DNA of 64,000 nt, from the NCBI GenBank assembly GCA_900110635.1, contig FOEK01000020.1:1-64000 (forward strand). The letters are read 5' to 3'. The position numbers were made by a program, and so were the translations under genes. How positions within the stretch are numbered: the stretch's first letter is position 1; each line of letters opens with the position of its first letter. This document shows, piece after piece, positions 26,701 to 34,645 of the stretch. Source of the stretch: Lachnospiraceae bacterium NE2001 (GTDB lineage: Bacteria > Bacillota > Clostridia > Lachnospirales > Lachnospiraceae). A model generated the notes under the pieces. That model ran no database searches. It was not told the origin of the DNA and was given only the letters and a program-made list of their open reading frames with translations.

Positions 26701-28062
26701 TTGGCAATGAAGAAGAAGCCCGTTACGGGTATGAAGGACATACTTCCAAGGGAGATGGAGATTAGGGATTATGCCATCGGTCTTATCAAGGAAACCTATA
26801 AGACATTTGGCTTCACCTCTGTTGAGACTCCTGCTATGGAACATATAGAGAATCTCTCCAGCAATCAGGGCGGAGAAAATGAAAAACTGATCTTCAAGGT
26901 GCTGAAGCGTGGTGATAAGCTTACTTCAGCGGTTGGAAAGTTGATTGAAGGTGGTGCAGCTTCTGGTGAGGATGGCTATGAGGTGGGGACACTTACAGAC
27001 AGCGGTCTTCGCTATGACCTGACACTCCCTCTGTCAAGATATTATTCAAATAACGCAAATGATCTGCCTTCTCCATTTAAGGCACTTCAGATGGGAAATG
27101 TTTGGCGTGCTGATCGTCCTCAGAGAGGACGTTTTCGTCAGTTTATGCAGTGTGATATCGATATTCTGGGTGAACCTGGAATTATCGCTGAGATAGAACT
27201 GATCCTTGCGACCACAACGCTTCTTGGAAAACTGGATTTTAGTAATTTTACTATAAGAATAAATGACAGACGCATCCTTAAGGCAATGGCAGCATATAGC
27301 GGTTTTGCTGAAGCCGACTATGATACAGTATTTATTATCCTTGATAAAATGGATAAGATCGGTCTGGAGGGCGTTAAGGAAGAACTCCTTAAGGAGGGCT
27401 TCGCAGCAGATACAGTTGAGAAATATCTTGGTCTGTACGAGAAGCTGGTTGGCAATTCAACTGCTGATGATAATGCTGAAGCATCAGCCGTTTCTGCAAG
27501 TGATAAAGCTAGAGTCAGCATAGAAAATATTAAGTCAATTAAGGATACACTGGGAGAATTTCTGGACGAAGAGGTTTCAGATAACCTATCTACGATCATC
27601 TCCAGCGTTGAAGGAGCGAAGGCAGCTGATTTTGGTATCAGCTTTGATCCAACACTTGTTCGAGGTATGTCATACTACACAGGTCCTATATTTGAGATAT
27701 CTATGGATGAGTATGGCGGCTCAGTTGGCGGTGGTGGACGTTACGATGAAATGATCGGTAAGTTCACAGGACAGCCTACACCAGCGGTTGGTTTCTCTAT
27801 TGGTTTTGAACGAATCATTATGCTTCTGCTTGAGAGCAACTTCCAGGTTCCTGGAACTGGCGAAAGAAAGGCTTATCTTGTTGAGAAGAATATGCCTGCT
27901 GATAAGATGCAGAAGATTATGGCACTTGCTAAGGCAGAACGTGATAAGGGCGTTATCGTCAATGTGTCAATAATGAAGAAAAACAAGAAGTTCCAGAAAG
28001 AGAAGATGCAGGAAGAGGGCTATACCGACTTCACTGAGTTCTTCGCTGACCGCGATTTTTAA
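26701..28062 (+). CDS. hisS: Histidine-tRNA ligase
   Basis: 453 residues. Start is TTG at 26701, with AGGAGG 8 bases before it; the ATG at 26707 is too far from that site. Class II synthetase motifs are present: motif 2 around WRADRPQRGRFRQF, the RYDLTLPLSRY segment, HisA-like RGMSYYTGPIFE and the GGGGRYDEM motif 3 region. A C-terminal anticodon-binding domain (~355-453) ends the protein. It charges tRNA-His and sits upstream of aspS as in many Firmicutes. Confidence 0.95.
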   Translation: MAMKKKPVTGMKDILPREMEIRDYAIGLIKETYKTFGFTSVETPAMEHIENLSSNQGGENEKLIFKVLKRGDKLTSAVGKLIEGGAASGEDGYEVGTLTDSGLRYDLTLPLSRYYSNNANDLPSPFKALQMGNVWRADRPQRGRFRQFMQCDIDILGEPGIIAEIELILATTTLLGKLDFSNFTIRINDRRILKAMAAYSGFAEADYDTVFIILDKMDKIGLEGVKEELLKEGFAADTVEKYLGLYEKLVGNSTADDNAEASAVSASDKARVSIENIKSIKDTLGEFLDEEVSDNLSTIISSVEGAKAADFGISFDPTLVRGMSYYTGPIFEISMDEYGGSVGGGGRYDEMIGKFTGQPTPAVGFSIGFERIIMLLLESNFQVPGTGERKAYLVEKNMPADKMQKIMALAKAERDKGVIVNVSIMKKNKKFQKEKMQEEGYTDFTEFFADRDF

Positions 28063-28066
28063 GATA

Positions 28067-28092
28067 AAGACATGGGACGGTTCTCTGTCTTA
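28067..28092. repeat. Short GGGACGGTTCTC repeat hairpin between hisS and aspS
   Basis: AAGACA and TGTCTT arms enclose the core GGGACGGTTCTC. It lacks a T tract, so it may only be a processing site or attenuator in the hisS-aspS transcript. Confidence 0.6.
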
Positions 28093-28132
28093 GGTAGGTT
28101 AAGTTAGAAAGTCATATTTGGAGGAAAGATAA

Positions 28133-29917
28133 ATGCAGTCAAGAACCCATACTTGTGGTGAATTAAGAAAAGAAAATGTCGGCGAGAAGGTAACTATCGT
28201 CGGATGGATGGAAAATGTCAGAGAGGTTGGTGGAAATCTGGCGTTCGTTGTAATGAGGGATTTCTACGGAACAACTCAGGTGGTTGTAGAAACTGAGGAA
28301 ATGATGGCAACCATTAAGCCAATCAATAAGGAGTCAACTCTTAAGATTACTGGTACAGTTCGTGAGAGAAGCAGTATCAATAACAAGATTCCTACTGGTG
28401 AGATTGAGATAGTGCCAGATTCGATCGAGGTGCTTGGAAAGAACTATCACGCAGAGCTTCCATTTGAGATCAATCATTCAAGAGAAGCTGATGAGACCTT
28501 CCGTCTGAAGCATCGTTATCTGGATCTTCGTAATCCTGAGGTTAAGAACAATATAGTTATGAGATGCAATGTGGTTGCAGCTCTGAGAAATGCTATGATA
28601 GAGCATGGTTTCCTGGAGATAACTACTCCGATCCTTACAGCTTCATCACCTGAAGGTGCTAGAGATTACCTGGTTCCAGCCAGAAAGCATCCTGGAAAGT
28701 TCTATGCTCTTCCACAGGCTCCACAGCAGTTCAAGCAGCTTCTTATGACAGCTGGTTTCGATAGATATTTCCAGATTGCTCCTTGCTTTAGAGATGAGGA
28801 TGCAAGAGGTGACCGTTCGCCAGGAGAGTTCTATCAGCTGGATATGGAGATGGCATTTGCTTCTAAAGATGATGTATTCGAGATTATCGAGGATGTGCTT
28901 CCTCCAATCTTTGCAAAGTACGGAACCTACAATATTGCGTCAGATGCTCCATTTACCAGAATTCCATATCTTCAGGCTATGGATGAGTTTGGTACAGATA
29001 AACCAGACCTTCGTATAGATCTTAGAGTTACAGATGTAACAGATGAGTTAGAAAACTGTGGTTTTGAGCCATTTAAGGGAAATGTTATCAAGGCTGTTCC
29101 TGTTTCTGACTGCAAGCTTACAAGAAAGCAGATTGACAAGATCTGCGCTGATATTGAAGTACAGGCTGGTGCTAAGGCATATTGGTTCAAGACAGATGAG
29201 TCAGGTGCTATTGCTGGAGGAATTGCTAAGTTTGTTAATGCTGATCCAGCTACAGCTGAGGCTATTACAAAGAAGCTTGGTCTTGCTCCAAACACACTGG
29301 TTGTAGTTGGTGCAGGAAAGAAGATTCTCGCACAGAAGATATCCGGCGTTGCAGTTAAGATGCTGGGTGCAGAATGCGAAGGACATATGGATAAAGAAAG
29401 ATATGAGTTCTGCTGGATTGTAGATTTCCCTATGTACGAGATAGGTGAGGAGTCAGGACTTCTGGAGTTCTGTCACAATCCATTCTCTATGCCAATTGGT
29501 GGTAAGGAAATCCTTGAACAGGCTGAGAAGGGTGAAGTTGATCCACTTAGTATAATGGCAGATCAGTACGATCTGGTATGTAACGGAATCGAACTTTCTT
29601 CTGGTGCTGTAAGAAACCACAACCCTGAAATAATGGTTAAGGCATTTGAAATGGTACGTCTCGGTGAGGATGAGGTTAAGGCTAAGTTCCCAGCTATGTA
29701 CAATGCATTTACATATGGAGCACCTCCACACGCAGGTATTGCTCCAGGTGTTGACAGAATGATAATGCTTCTTGCTGGCGAGGAGTCAATCCGAGAGATC
29801 ATTGCATTCCCAATGAACAAGAATGCTCAGGATATAATGATGGATGCACCTTCAGCAGTTGAACCATCACAGCTTGAAGAACTCCACATTGCAATAACAA
29901 AGGAAAATGATATATAA
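28133..29917 (+). CDS. aspS: Aspartate-tRNA ligase, bacterial type
   Basis: 594 residues. An N-terminal OB-fold anticodon domain (~1-105) is followed by the class II core with motif 2 (FRDEDARGDRSPGEFYQLD) and motif 3 (GIAPGVDRMIMLL). A GAD insertion domain (~300-410) marks the bacterial form. It charges tRNA-Asp. Start ATG at 28133 with GGAGG upstream. It directly precedes tRNA-Pro. Confidence 0.96.
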   Translation: MQSRTHTCGELRKENVGEKVTIVGWMENVREVGGNLAFVVMRDFYGTTQVVVETEEMMATIKPINKESTLKITGTVRERSSINNKIPTGEIEIVPDSIEVLGKNYHAELPFEINHSREADETFRLKHRYLDLRNPEVKNNIVMRCNVVAALRNAMIEHGFLEITTPILTASSPEGARDYLVPARKHPGKFYALPQAPQQFKQLLMTAGFDRYFQIAPCFRDEDARGDRSPGEFYQLDMEMAFASKDDVFEIIEDVLPPIFAKYGTYNIASDAPFTRIPYLQAMDEFGTDKPDLRIDLRVTDVTDELENCGFEPFKGNVIKAVPVSDCKLTRKQIDKICADIEVQAGAKAYWFKTDESGAIAGGIAKFVNADPATAEAITKKLGLAPNTLVVVGAGKKILAQKISGVAVKMLGAECEGHMDKERYEFCWIVDFPMYEIGEESGLLEFCHNPFSMPIGGKEILEQAEKGEVDPLSIMADQYDLVCNGIELSSGAVRNHNPEIMVKAFEMVRLGEDEVKAKFPAMYNAFTYGAPPHAGIAPGVDRMIMLLAGEESIREIIAFPMNKNAQDIMMDAPSAVEPSQLEELHIAITKENDI

Positions 29918-29949
29918 TATATAAACCGGTTATAATTCGACACATTAAT

Positions 29950-30023
29950 CGGTGCGTGGCTCAGCTTGGTAGAGCACTGTGTTAGGGACGCAGGGGTCGC
30001 AGGTTCAAATCCTGTCGCACCGA
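29950..30023 (+). tRNA. tRNA-Pro (anticodon AGG)
   Basis: 74-base cloverleaf. The acceptor arms CGGTGCG/CGCACCG give C1-G72 with A73 as discriminator, the bacterial proline identity set. D stem GCTC/GAGC, anticodon stem CTGTG/CGCAG with loop TTAGGGA, T arm AGG-TTCAAAT-CCT. The anticodon at loop positions 34-36 is AGG with G37. CCA is not encoded. An A34 proline tRNA is uncommon in bacteria, where TGG and GGG dominate. Confidence 0.9.
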
Positions 30024-30044
30024 TTAATGTGTCGGATTTAGTAT

Positions 30045-30161
30045 TATAAGGTTTGGCTATATAGAACACAGTGTTAGGGACGCAGGGGGAAAACAGTCCA
30101 GTGGACTGTTTTCCACGAGCGTAGCGAGGGCGGGCGTCAGGTTCAAATCCTGTCGCACCGA
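30045..30161 (+). pseudogene. Decayed tRNA-Pro copy carrying an inserted palindrome
   Basis: The 18 bases at 29979-29996 recur at 30071-30088, and the 27 bases at 30000-30026 recur at 30138-30164, so this is a second copy of the tRNA from the anticodon arm to the 3' end. The variable-loop position is split by a perfect 12-bp hairpin (30088-30099 with 30103-30114) and more GC-rich sequence. The 5' half has only weak remnants and the anticodon stem has a mismatch, so it cannot fold as a functional tRNA. Confidence 0.75.
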
Positions 30162-30191
30162 TTATTCTATGGTAATATAAGAGGAAGTTAT

Positions 30192-31004
30192 ATGAATATT
30201 GCTATGACGATTGTGCTCGCAATAGTTGGGTTTATCGCATACTTATTCCTGAATATAGTGATAAGACGTATGGTCGCTGGCGTCCGCAGTCGTGAAGATT
30301 ACGACGAAGATGTGGATGGCAAGATGACCGATGAAGAAAAGAAGGCTTTTGAAGAGTCAAAGGAGATCGAAGCTGGAAAGCTGAAGATTGGTTTTAAGGA
30401 CGTGAAGGCTGAATACGGCAAACGTACTTACATTACAGCCATTCTTGGAGCGGTACTAGGTGCTTTGACAGGCTTCTTCTTTGGACTGTCTGTGGATACC
30501 ATCATTTATTTCATCTTTTTTGGCGTACTGACAGTTATAGCATTTATAGATATGGATACTATGGAGATTCCGCCAAGTCTCAACCTTATTATTCTGGGGT
30601 TGGGTATTATCTCACTGATTCTTACACTTACAGGAGTACAAGAGTCGGATGTGACTATAATCGACAGACTTATAGGTGCTGTCTGTGTAAGTGGTTTTCT
30701 GTTGATAGTGACACTTCTTGTGAAGGGGGCTTTTGGTGGTGGCGATATAAAGCTTATGGCTGCTGCGGGAGTGCTTCTTGGTTGGAAGGGGGTTGTTACT
30801 GGATTTCTGATAGGACTCTTTGTCGGTGCGGCAATCGGAATCGTCCTGATAGCTAGAAGAAAGAAGGGTGGCAAAGAGCATATGCCATTTGGTCCATCCC
30901 TTTGTATCGGACTGGTTGCAGCTGTTCTCTTTGGACAGCAGCTGGTGAACTGGTACATTGATCTCTTAAAATCAATGATGCCGAACACCTACGGAGGATA
31001 TTAA
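30192..31004 (+). CDS. Prepilin peptidase (A24 family), short N-terminus
   Basis: 270 residues, about seven to eight membrane helices. The two catalytic aspartates of the family are visible: the IDMDTMEIP segment and the FGGGDIKLM (GxGD) motif. The N-terminal part is a single helix and an acidic cytosolic stretch (~30-70) without the CxxC zinc motifs of full-length PilD-type enzymes, so it may cleave without methylating. It would process type IV/Flp pilin or pseudopilin leaders; no pilin gene is seen in this window. Confidence 0.85.
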   Translation: MNIAMTIVLAIVGFIAYLFLNIVIRRMVAGVRSREDYDEDVDGKMTDEEKKAFEESKEIEAGKLKIGFKDVKAEYGKRTYITAILGAVLGALTGFFFGLSVDTIIYFIFFGVLTVIAFIDMDTMEIPPSLNLIILGLGIISLILTLTGVQESDVTIIDRLIGAVCVSGFLLIVTLLVKGAFGGGDIKLMAAAGVLLGWKGVVTGFLIGLFVGAAIGIVLIARRKKGGKEHMPFGPSLCIGLVAAVLFGQQLVNWYIDLLKSMMPNTYGGY

Positions 31005-31046
31005 GGATAAATCTTTTGTTTTATATTGCATTTATAACGGTAGTAA

Positions 31047-31094
31047 AGTTGTCATTCTTTGAAGTTTTCTTTATCAGGAATGACAACTTTTTTA
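31047..31094 (+). terminator. Hairpin terminator after the prepilin peptidase
   Basis: AGTTGTCATTC and GAATGACAACT arms across a ~23-base loop, followed by TTTTTTAT. A related GTGACAA stem closes the restriction-gene unit at 33392-33429. Confidence 0.75.
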
Positions 31095-31103
31095 TAGTTG
31101 ATT

Positions 31104-31131
31104 TTGCTTTTGATATGCGGCATACTATAAA
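31104..31131 (+). promoter_or_regulatory. Candidate promoter of the restriction-modification pair
   Basis: TTGCTT (31104-31109), a 16-base spacer and TATAAA (31126-31131), 27 bases before the likely methylase start. Confidence 0.5.
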
Positions 31132-31158
31132 CTTAGTAGTTAAGTAATGGAGAGAAAA

Positions 31159-32283
31159 ATGAGTTTAGAGACAAATACGATATGTGGAGAGAATCCAGAT
31201 TATTTAACAGAACAGATCATCACATATCTCGGTAATAAGAGAGCGCTGCTAGATTTTATTGGCACAGGTTTAGATGTTGTAAAGGATGAGCTGGGGAAAG
31301 AAAAACTGGATGCTGTAGATGTTTTTTCTGGTTCCGGCATAGTATCCAGGTACCTAAAGAGGTACGCTAATAAACTATATACAAATGATCTGGAGGATTA
31401 TTGCCAGACCATAAACAGGTGCTATCTTGCAAATAAGGAAGATGTAGATTTAAAAGAATTAAATAAGCATTTTACTTCCATAAAGGAAAAGCTTGATTAT
31501 GAACCGTTAAGACAGGGATTTATCTCTGAAATGTATAGTCCCCAGGATGATACAGATATAAAGCTTGGAGAAAGGGTATTTTATACAACACGTAATGCTA
31601 AGTATATAGATACCGCAAGACAACTGTTAGAAGAAGTTCCTGAACCATATAAGACATACCTTCTTGCTCCTCTGATTTATGAGGCTTCCGTGCATAATAA
31701 TACCAGTGGAGTGTTCAAGGGCTTTTATAAAAACTCTAAAACAGGTATTGGACAATATGGTGGAGATGGGCGAAATGCTCTCCTCAGGATATTATCAGAT
31801 ATAGAGCTGAAACTGCCTGTTTTTAGTGAGTTTAACTGTGATGTTCAAATATATAAAGAGGATGCAAATAAACTTGCTGAATCACTTCCTCACACGGATA
31901 TAGCTTATATGGATCCGCCATATAATCAGCATCCATTTGGATCTAACTATTTTATGCTTAATCTGATAAATAATTATGAGAGGCCATCAGAGGTTAGCAA
32001 GGTGTCTGGCATTCCGGTTGGATGGAATAAATCCAAGTTCAACAAAAAGAATCTGGCGAAGGACACGATGAAGGATTTATGTGAGAAGATCGATTCAAAA
32101 TATCTGCTTATATCTTTTAGTGATGATGGCTTCATTTCAAAGGATGAAATGGTTGAGTTCCTGTCGGACCTTGGGGATGTGCGAGTGATGGACAAGGAAT
32201 ATAATACATTCAGAGGCTGCAGAAATCTAAGTGGCAGAGATATTCACGTTAAGGAATTGTTATATTTAGTAAGAAAGGAATAG
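31159..32283 (+). CDS. N6-adenine DNA methyltransferase of a type II R-M system
   Basis: 374 residues from the ATG at 31159; the ATG at 31147 lies within the GGAGAG ribosome binding site region and lacks one of its own. The LGNKRALLDFI opening and the SAM-binding DVFSGSGIVSRYL (about residues 54-66) with the catalytic DPPY motif at ~252-255 mark a D12-type (Dam-like) adenine methylase. It would protect the host from the nuclease encoded 4 bases downstream. AT content is higher than in the neighbouring genes. Confidence 0.88.
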   Translation: MSLETNTICGENPDYLTEQIITYLGNKRALLDFIGTGLDVVKDELGKEKLDAVDVFSGSGIVSRYLKRYANKLYTNDLEDYCQTINRCYLANKEDVDLKELNKHFTSIKEKLDYEPLRQGFISEMYSPQDDTDIKLGERVFYTTRNAKYIDTARQLLEEVPEPYKTYLLAPLIYEASVHNNTSGVFKGFYKNSKTGIGQYGGDGRNALLRILSDIELKLPVFSEFNCDVQIYKEDANKLAESLPHTDIAYMDPPYNQHPFGSNYFMLNLINNYERPSEVSKVSGIPVGWNKSKFNKKNLAKDTMKDLCEKIDSKYLLISFSDDGFISKDEMVEFLSDLGDVRVMDKEYNTFRGCRNLSGRDIHVKELLYLVRKE

Positions 32284-32287
32284 TGAT

Positions 32288-33376
32288 ATGTCGGAAGGAA
32301 TGACTCAATCAGATAATCTTCGAAAAACACTTGAAGGTAATGTGAAAAATGAAATATCAAAGGAAGAGGATAAACAATGCAAAGATGCAGTGCTGGAAAT
32401 AATTCCTGAGATAGAAAGAGAGTATGGAGTTGTTCTTTCCTGGGAAAAAACTCTCTATATGAAGGATATTGTTAAAGTGTTAGAGGAAAGATATCCAGGT
32501 GTTTCTTTTGCGTCACCGTCTTCTGAAAAGTCTTATATGTCCCCAGATGGAGGACTAACTTATCTGGTTGATAAGTGTGGGCGAAGATATCCCATCCTCA
32601 TTGCTGAAGTTAAACGCCAGGGAACAAATGATAAGAGAAACAAAGAGGGGAAGGAAAATCAATCTCTTGGAAATGCAATAGAGAGACTGGGGAAAAATGT
32701 AATAGGTTTAAGAACATATCTGATGAATGAAGATATATTTCCTTTTGTATGCTTTGGCGACGGCTGTGATTTTAAAGAAGGATCAACTATTCTTGATAGG
32801 GTACTCACTATTGCTATGTTTGGAGAGCTAAATGAGATTCACACGGAAAATGAGACATACACGAAGGATGACAAGAAGTATGTTTTTAACCGTGGAAGTT
32901 ACTTTTTTCGAGAAAAAGCCTGGACTTTTGCTGAAATCAAAGAAAGGTTAAAAGAAACAGTAGTATTAAGTTTAAAATACTATAAAAACAAATATGGTGA
33001 AGATATATTTGTTTTAGATGAAAAAGAAAGAAAAATTAGAGACAGTTATTGGCACTTGTTAGAGCTTTATAGACTGAATTATAACAACGTTATGAAGAAG
33101 TCTGTTAAGCAAAGCACCATTGATGAGCATGCAGAAAGACTAGAAAGTTTTTTTGAAACACATGTTCTTTTTAGTGAATCAATTGATAAAACGAGTGTGG
33201 ATGATAGCGATATTATAGAAATATATGTTAATACGGTAAAAGAGTTGGTTGATTCAAATAAAGATATAGAGAAGGACCTTATCTCAAGTCTAAATAATTT
33301 TACAAATTATTTATATAATTCTGATAATATAGATGAAGATACGTATAAAAGAATAAAGAACATAAAAAAACAATAG
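32288..33376 (+). CDS. EcoRI-family type II restriction endonuclease
   Basis: 362 residues. The core matches EcoRI in order: SPDGG with Asp87 (EcoRI Asp91), AEVK with Glu107 and Lys109 (EcoRI Glu111, Lys113), the GNAIER recognition segment at 128-133, the FPFVCFGDG strand and an ILDR segment. GNAIER is shared by EcoRI and, as I recall, MunI, which both cut around AATT, so an AATT core is likely here; the outer base is not predictable. It is longer than EcoRI (277) by a C-terminal helical ~110 residues. Tightly coupled to the methylase. Confidence 0.85.
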   Translation: MSEGMTQSDNLRKTLEGNVKNEISKEEDKQCKDAVLEIIPEIEREYGVVLSWEKTLYMKDIVKVLEERYPGVSFASPSSEKSYMSPDGGLTYLVDKCGRRYPILIAEVKRQGTNDKRNKEGKENQSLGNAIERLGKNVIGLRTYLMNEDIFPFVCFGDGCDFKEGSTILDRVLTIAMFGELNEIHTENETYTKDDKKYVFNRGSYFFREKAWTFAEIKERLKETVVLSLKYYKNKYGEDIFVLDEKERKIRDSYWHLLELYRLNYNNVMKKSVKQSTIDEHAERLESFFETHVLFSESIDKTSVDDSDIIEIYVNTVKELVDSNKDIEKDLISSLNNFTNYLYNSDNIDEDTYKRIKNIKKQ

Positions 33377-33391
33377 GATATAAGATAATAA

Positions 33392-33429
33392 AAAAAGTGA
33401 CAATTTCTGAAAGAAAATTGTCACTTTTG
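33392..33429. terminator. Bidirectional terminator between convergent genes
   Basis: AAAAGTGACAATTT and AAATTGTCACTTTT arms with a short loop; T tracts follow on both strands, serving the nuclease gene and the convergent aminotransferase gene. Confidence 0.85.
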
Positions 33430-33433
33430 TTTT

Positions 33434-34486
33434 CTAGACGATTTCAAGGATGGTGTTTACCATCAGGTCGTTCTGCTTTGGATTCATAAAGCAGATGCGT
33501 ATATATTTGTTTGATAGTCCCCTGATGTCGTCACATTTTCGGATGATAATTCCGCGTTGGTTGCAGTGTGCAGCCACATCAGAAGCGGTAACGTCGTCCT
33601 TTAGGAGCTTCACCAGCATGAAGTTTGCATCAGGCTTGATAAGACGAATGGTCTTACTGGTAGACATAGCCAGATATACCAGTGATCTCTCGGTGTGAAC
33701 TATGGACTGGGACTCTTCAATATAGGCCTGATCCTTGAACATTTCCGTAACTGCGATAGCAGTGAGGGATGCAATGTTGTTTTTTGTTGTGAAACGGTCA
33801 ATAATTTCCTTGTACTCTGGATTATTGAGAACCGCATAGGCGAATCTAAGTCCAGGCACTGCGAAGAACTTTGATACACTTCGAATAATTGCCAGATTAG
33901 AGTAGTCCTTGGTCAGCGGAACTGAGGTGTAGTCAAGGTAGTCATCGAGGAACTCGATATACATTTCATCAACAATAAGAAAAATATTCTTAGCCTTGCA
34001 GGCCTCAGTAAGTGTCTTTATATCTTCCTGGGATACCTTCTTTGAGGTTGGATTGTTCGGATTTGAGATGATCACGATATCCAGGTCATCAGTCAGTGCC
34101 TCACACAGCTTGTTAATATCAAGTGTGAAGTCATTTTCCTCTCCCAGGTCAAAATACTTTATCTCAGAATTGTACGAGGTGAATACATTTGCATACTCAC
34201 TTGGTCCAGGAGAAATAACCATTACCTTCTTTGGAAGGATAAATGCAGCAAAAAGCTTCAGTAGATCAGTCAGACCATTTCCCATAACAAGTGATTCAAG
34301 TGGAGCATCAACATAGGATGAAACTGCTGATTTAAGCTTTGTATAGTAAATATCGGGATACTTTACGATGGAGTCGATATTCTCCTTGATGGCATTCCTA
34401 ACGGAACTCGGAATTCCCTTCGGATTGAGATTCGCGTTGAAGAGAACTGTCTCGTACTGAGTTATTCTAAGCTGTGAAGGATTCAT
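33434..34486 (-). CDS. Class I/II PLP-dependent aminotransferase
   Basis: 350 residues from the Met at 34486, which has AAGGA ~9 bases upstream; a longer frame from 34564 has no support. Fold type I motifs: MGNGLTDLL near the N-terminus, SNPNNPTS, the Asp/Tyr of VDEMYIEF, and PLP-lysine in SVSKFFAVPGLRFAY. It resembles HisC and CobD (threonine-phosphate decarboxylase) proteins. No cobalamin or histidine genes are near, so the substrate is open. Confidence 0.85.
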   Translation of the reverse strand: MNPSQLRITQYETVLFNANLNPKGIPSSVRNAIKENIDSIVKYPDIYYTKLKSAVSSYVDAPLESLVMGNGLTDLLKLFAAFILPKKVMVISPGPSEYANVFTSYNSEIKYFDLGEENDFTLDINKLCEALTDDLDIVIISNPNNPTSKKVSQEDIKTLTEACKAKNIFLIVDEMYIEFLDDYLDYTSVPLTKDYSNLAIIRSVSKFFAVPGLRFAYAVLNNPEYKEIIDRFTTKNNIASLTAIAVTEMFKDQAYIEESQSIVHTERSLVYLAMSTSKTIRLIKPDANFMLVKLLKDDVTASDVAAHCNQRGIIIRKCDDIRGLSNKYIRICFMNPKQNDLMVNTILEIV

Positions 34487-34645
34487 AATACTTTTTCCTT
34501 TTAAAACAAAAACTTTTTTGATATAATAAGGTGATTTATTGTTGTTTTTTACCACGTCATACAACTTATATTTTACAACAGTTGAGACGAAAGTTGCAAG
34601 AGGTTTCTAGACAAAAGAGACATCTATATAAAGGGGTTTCTATCA

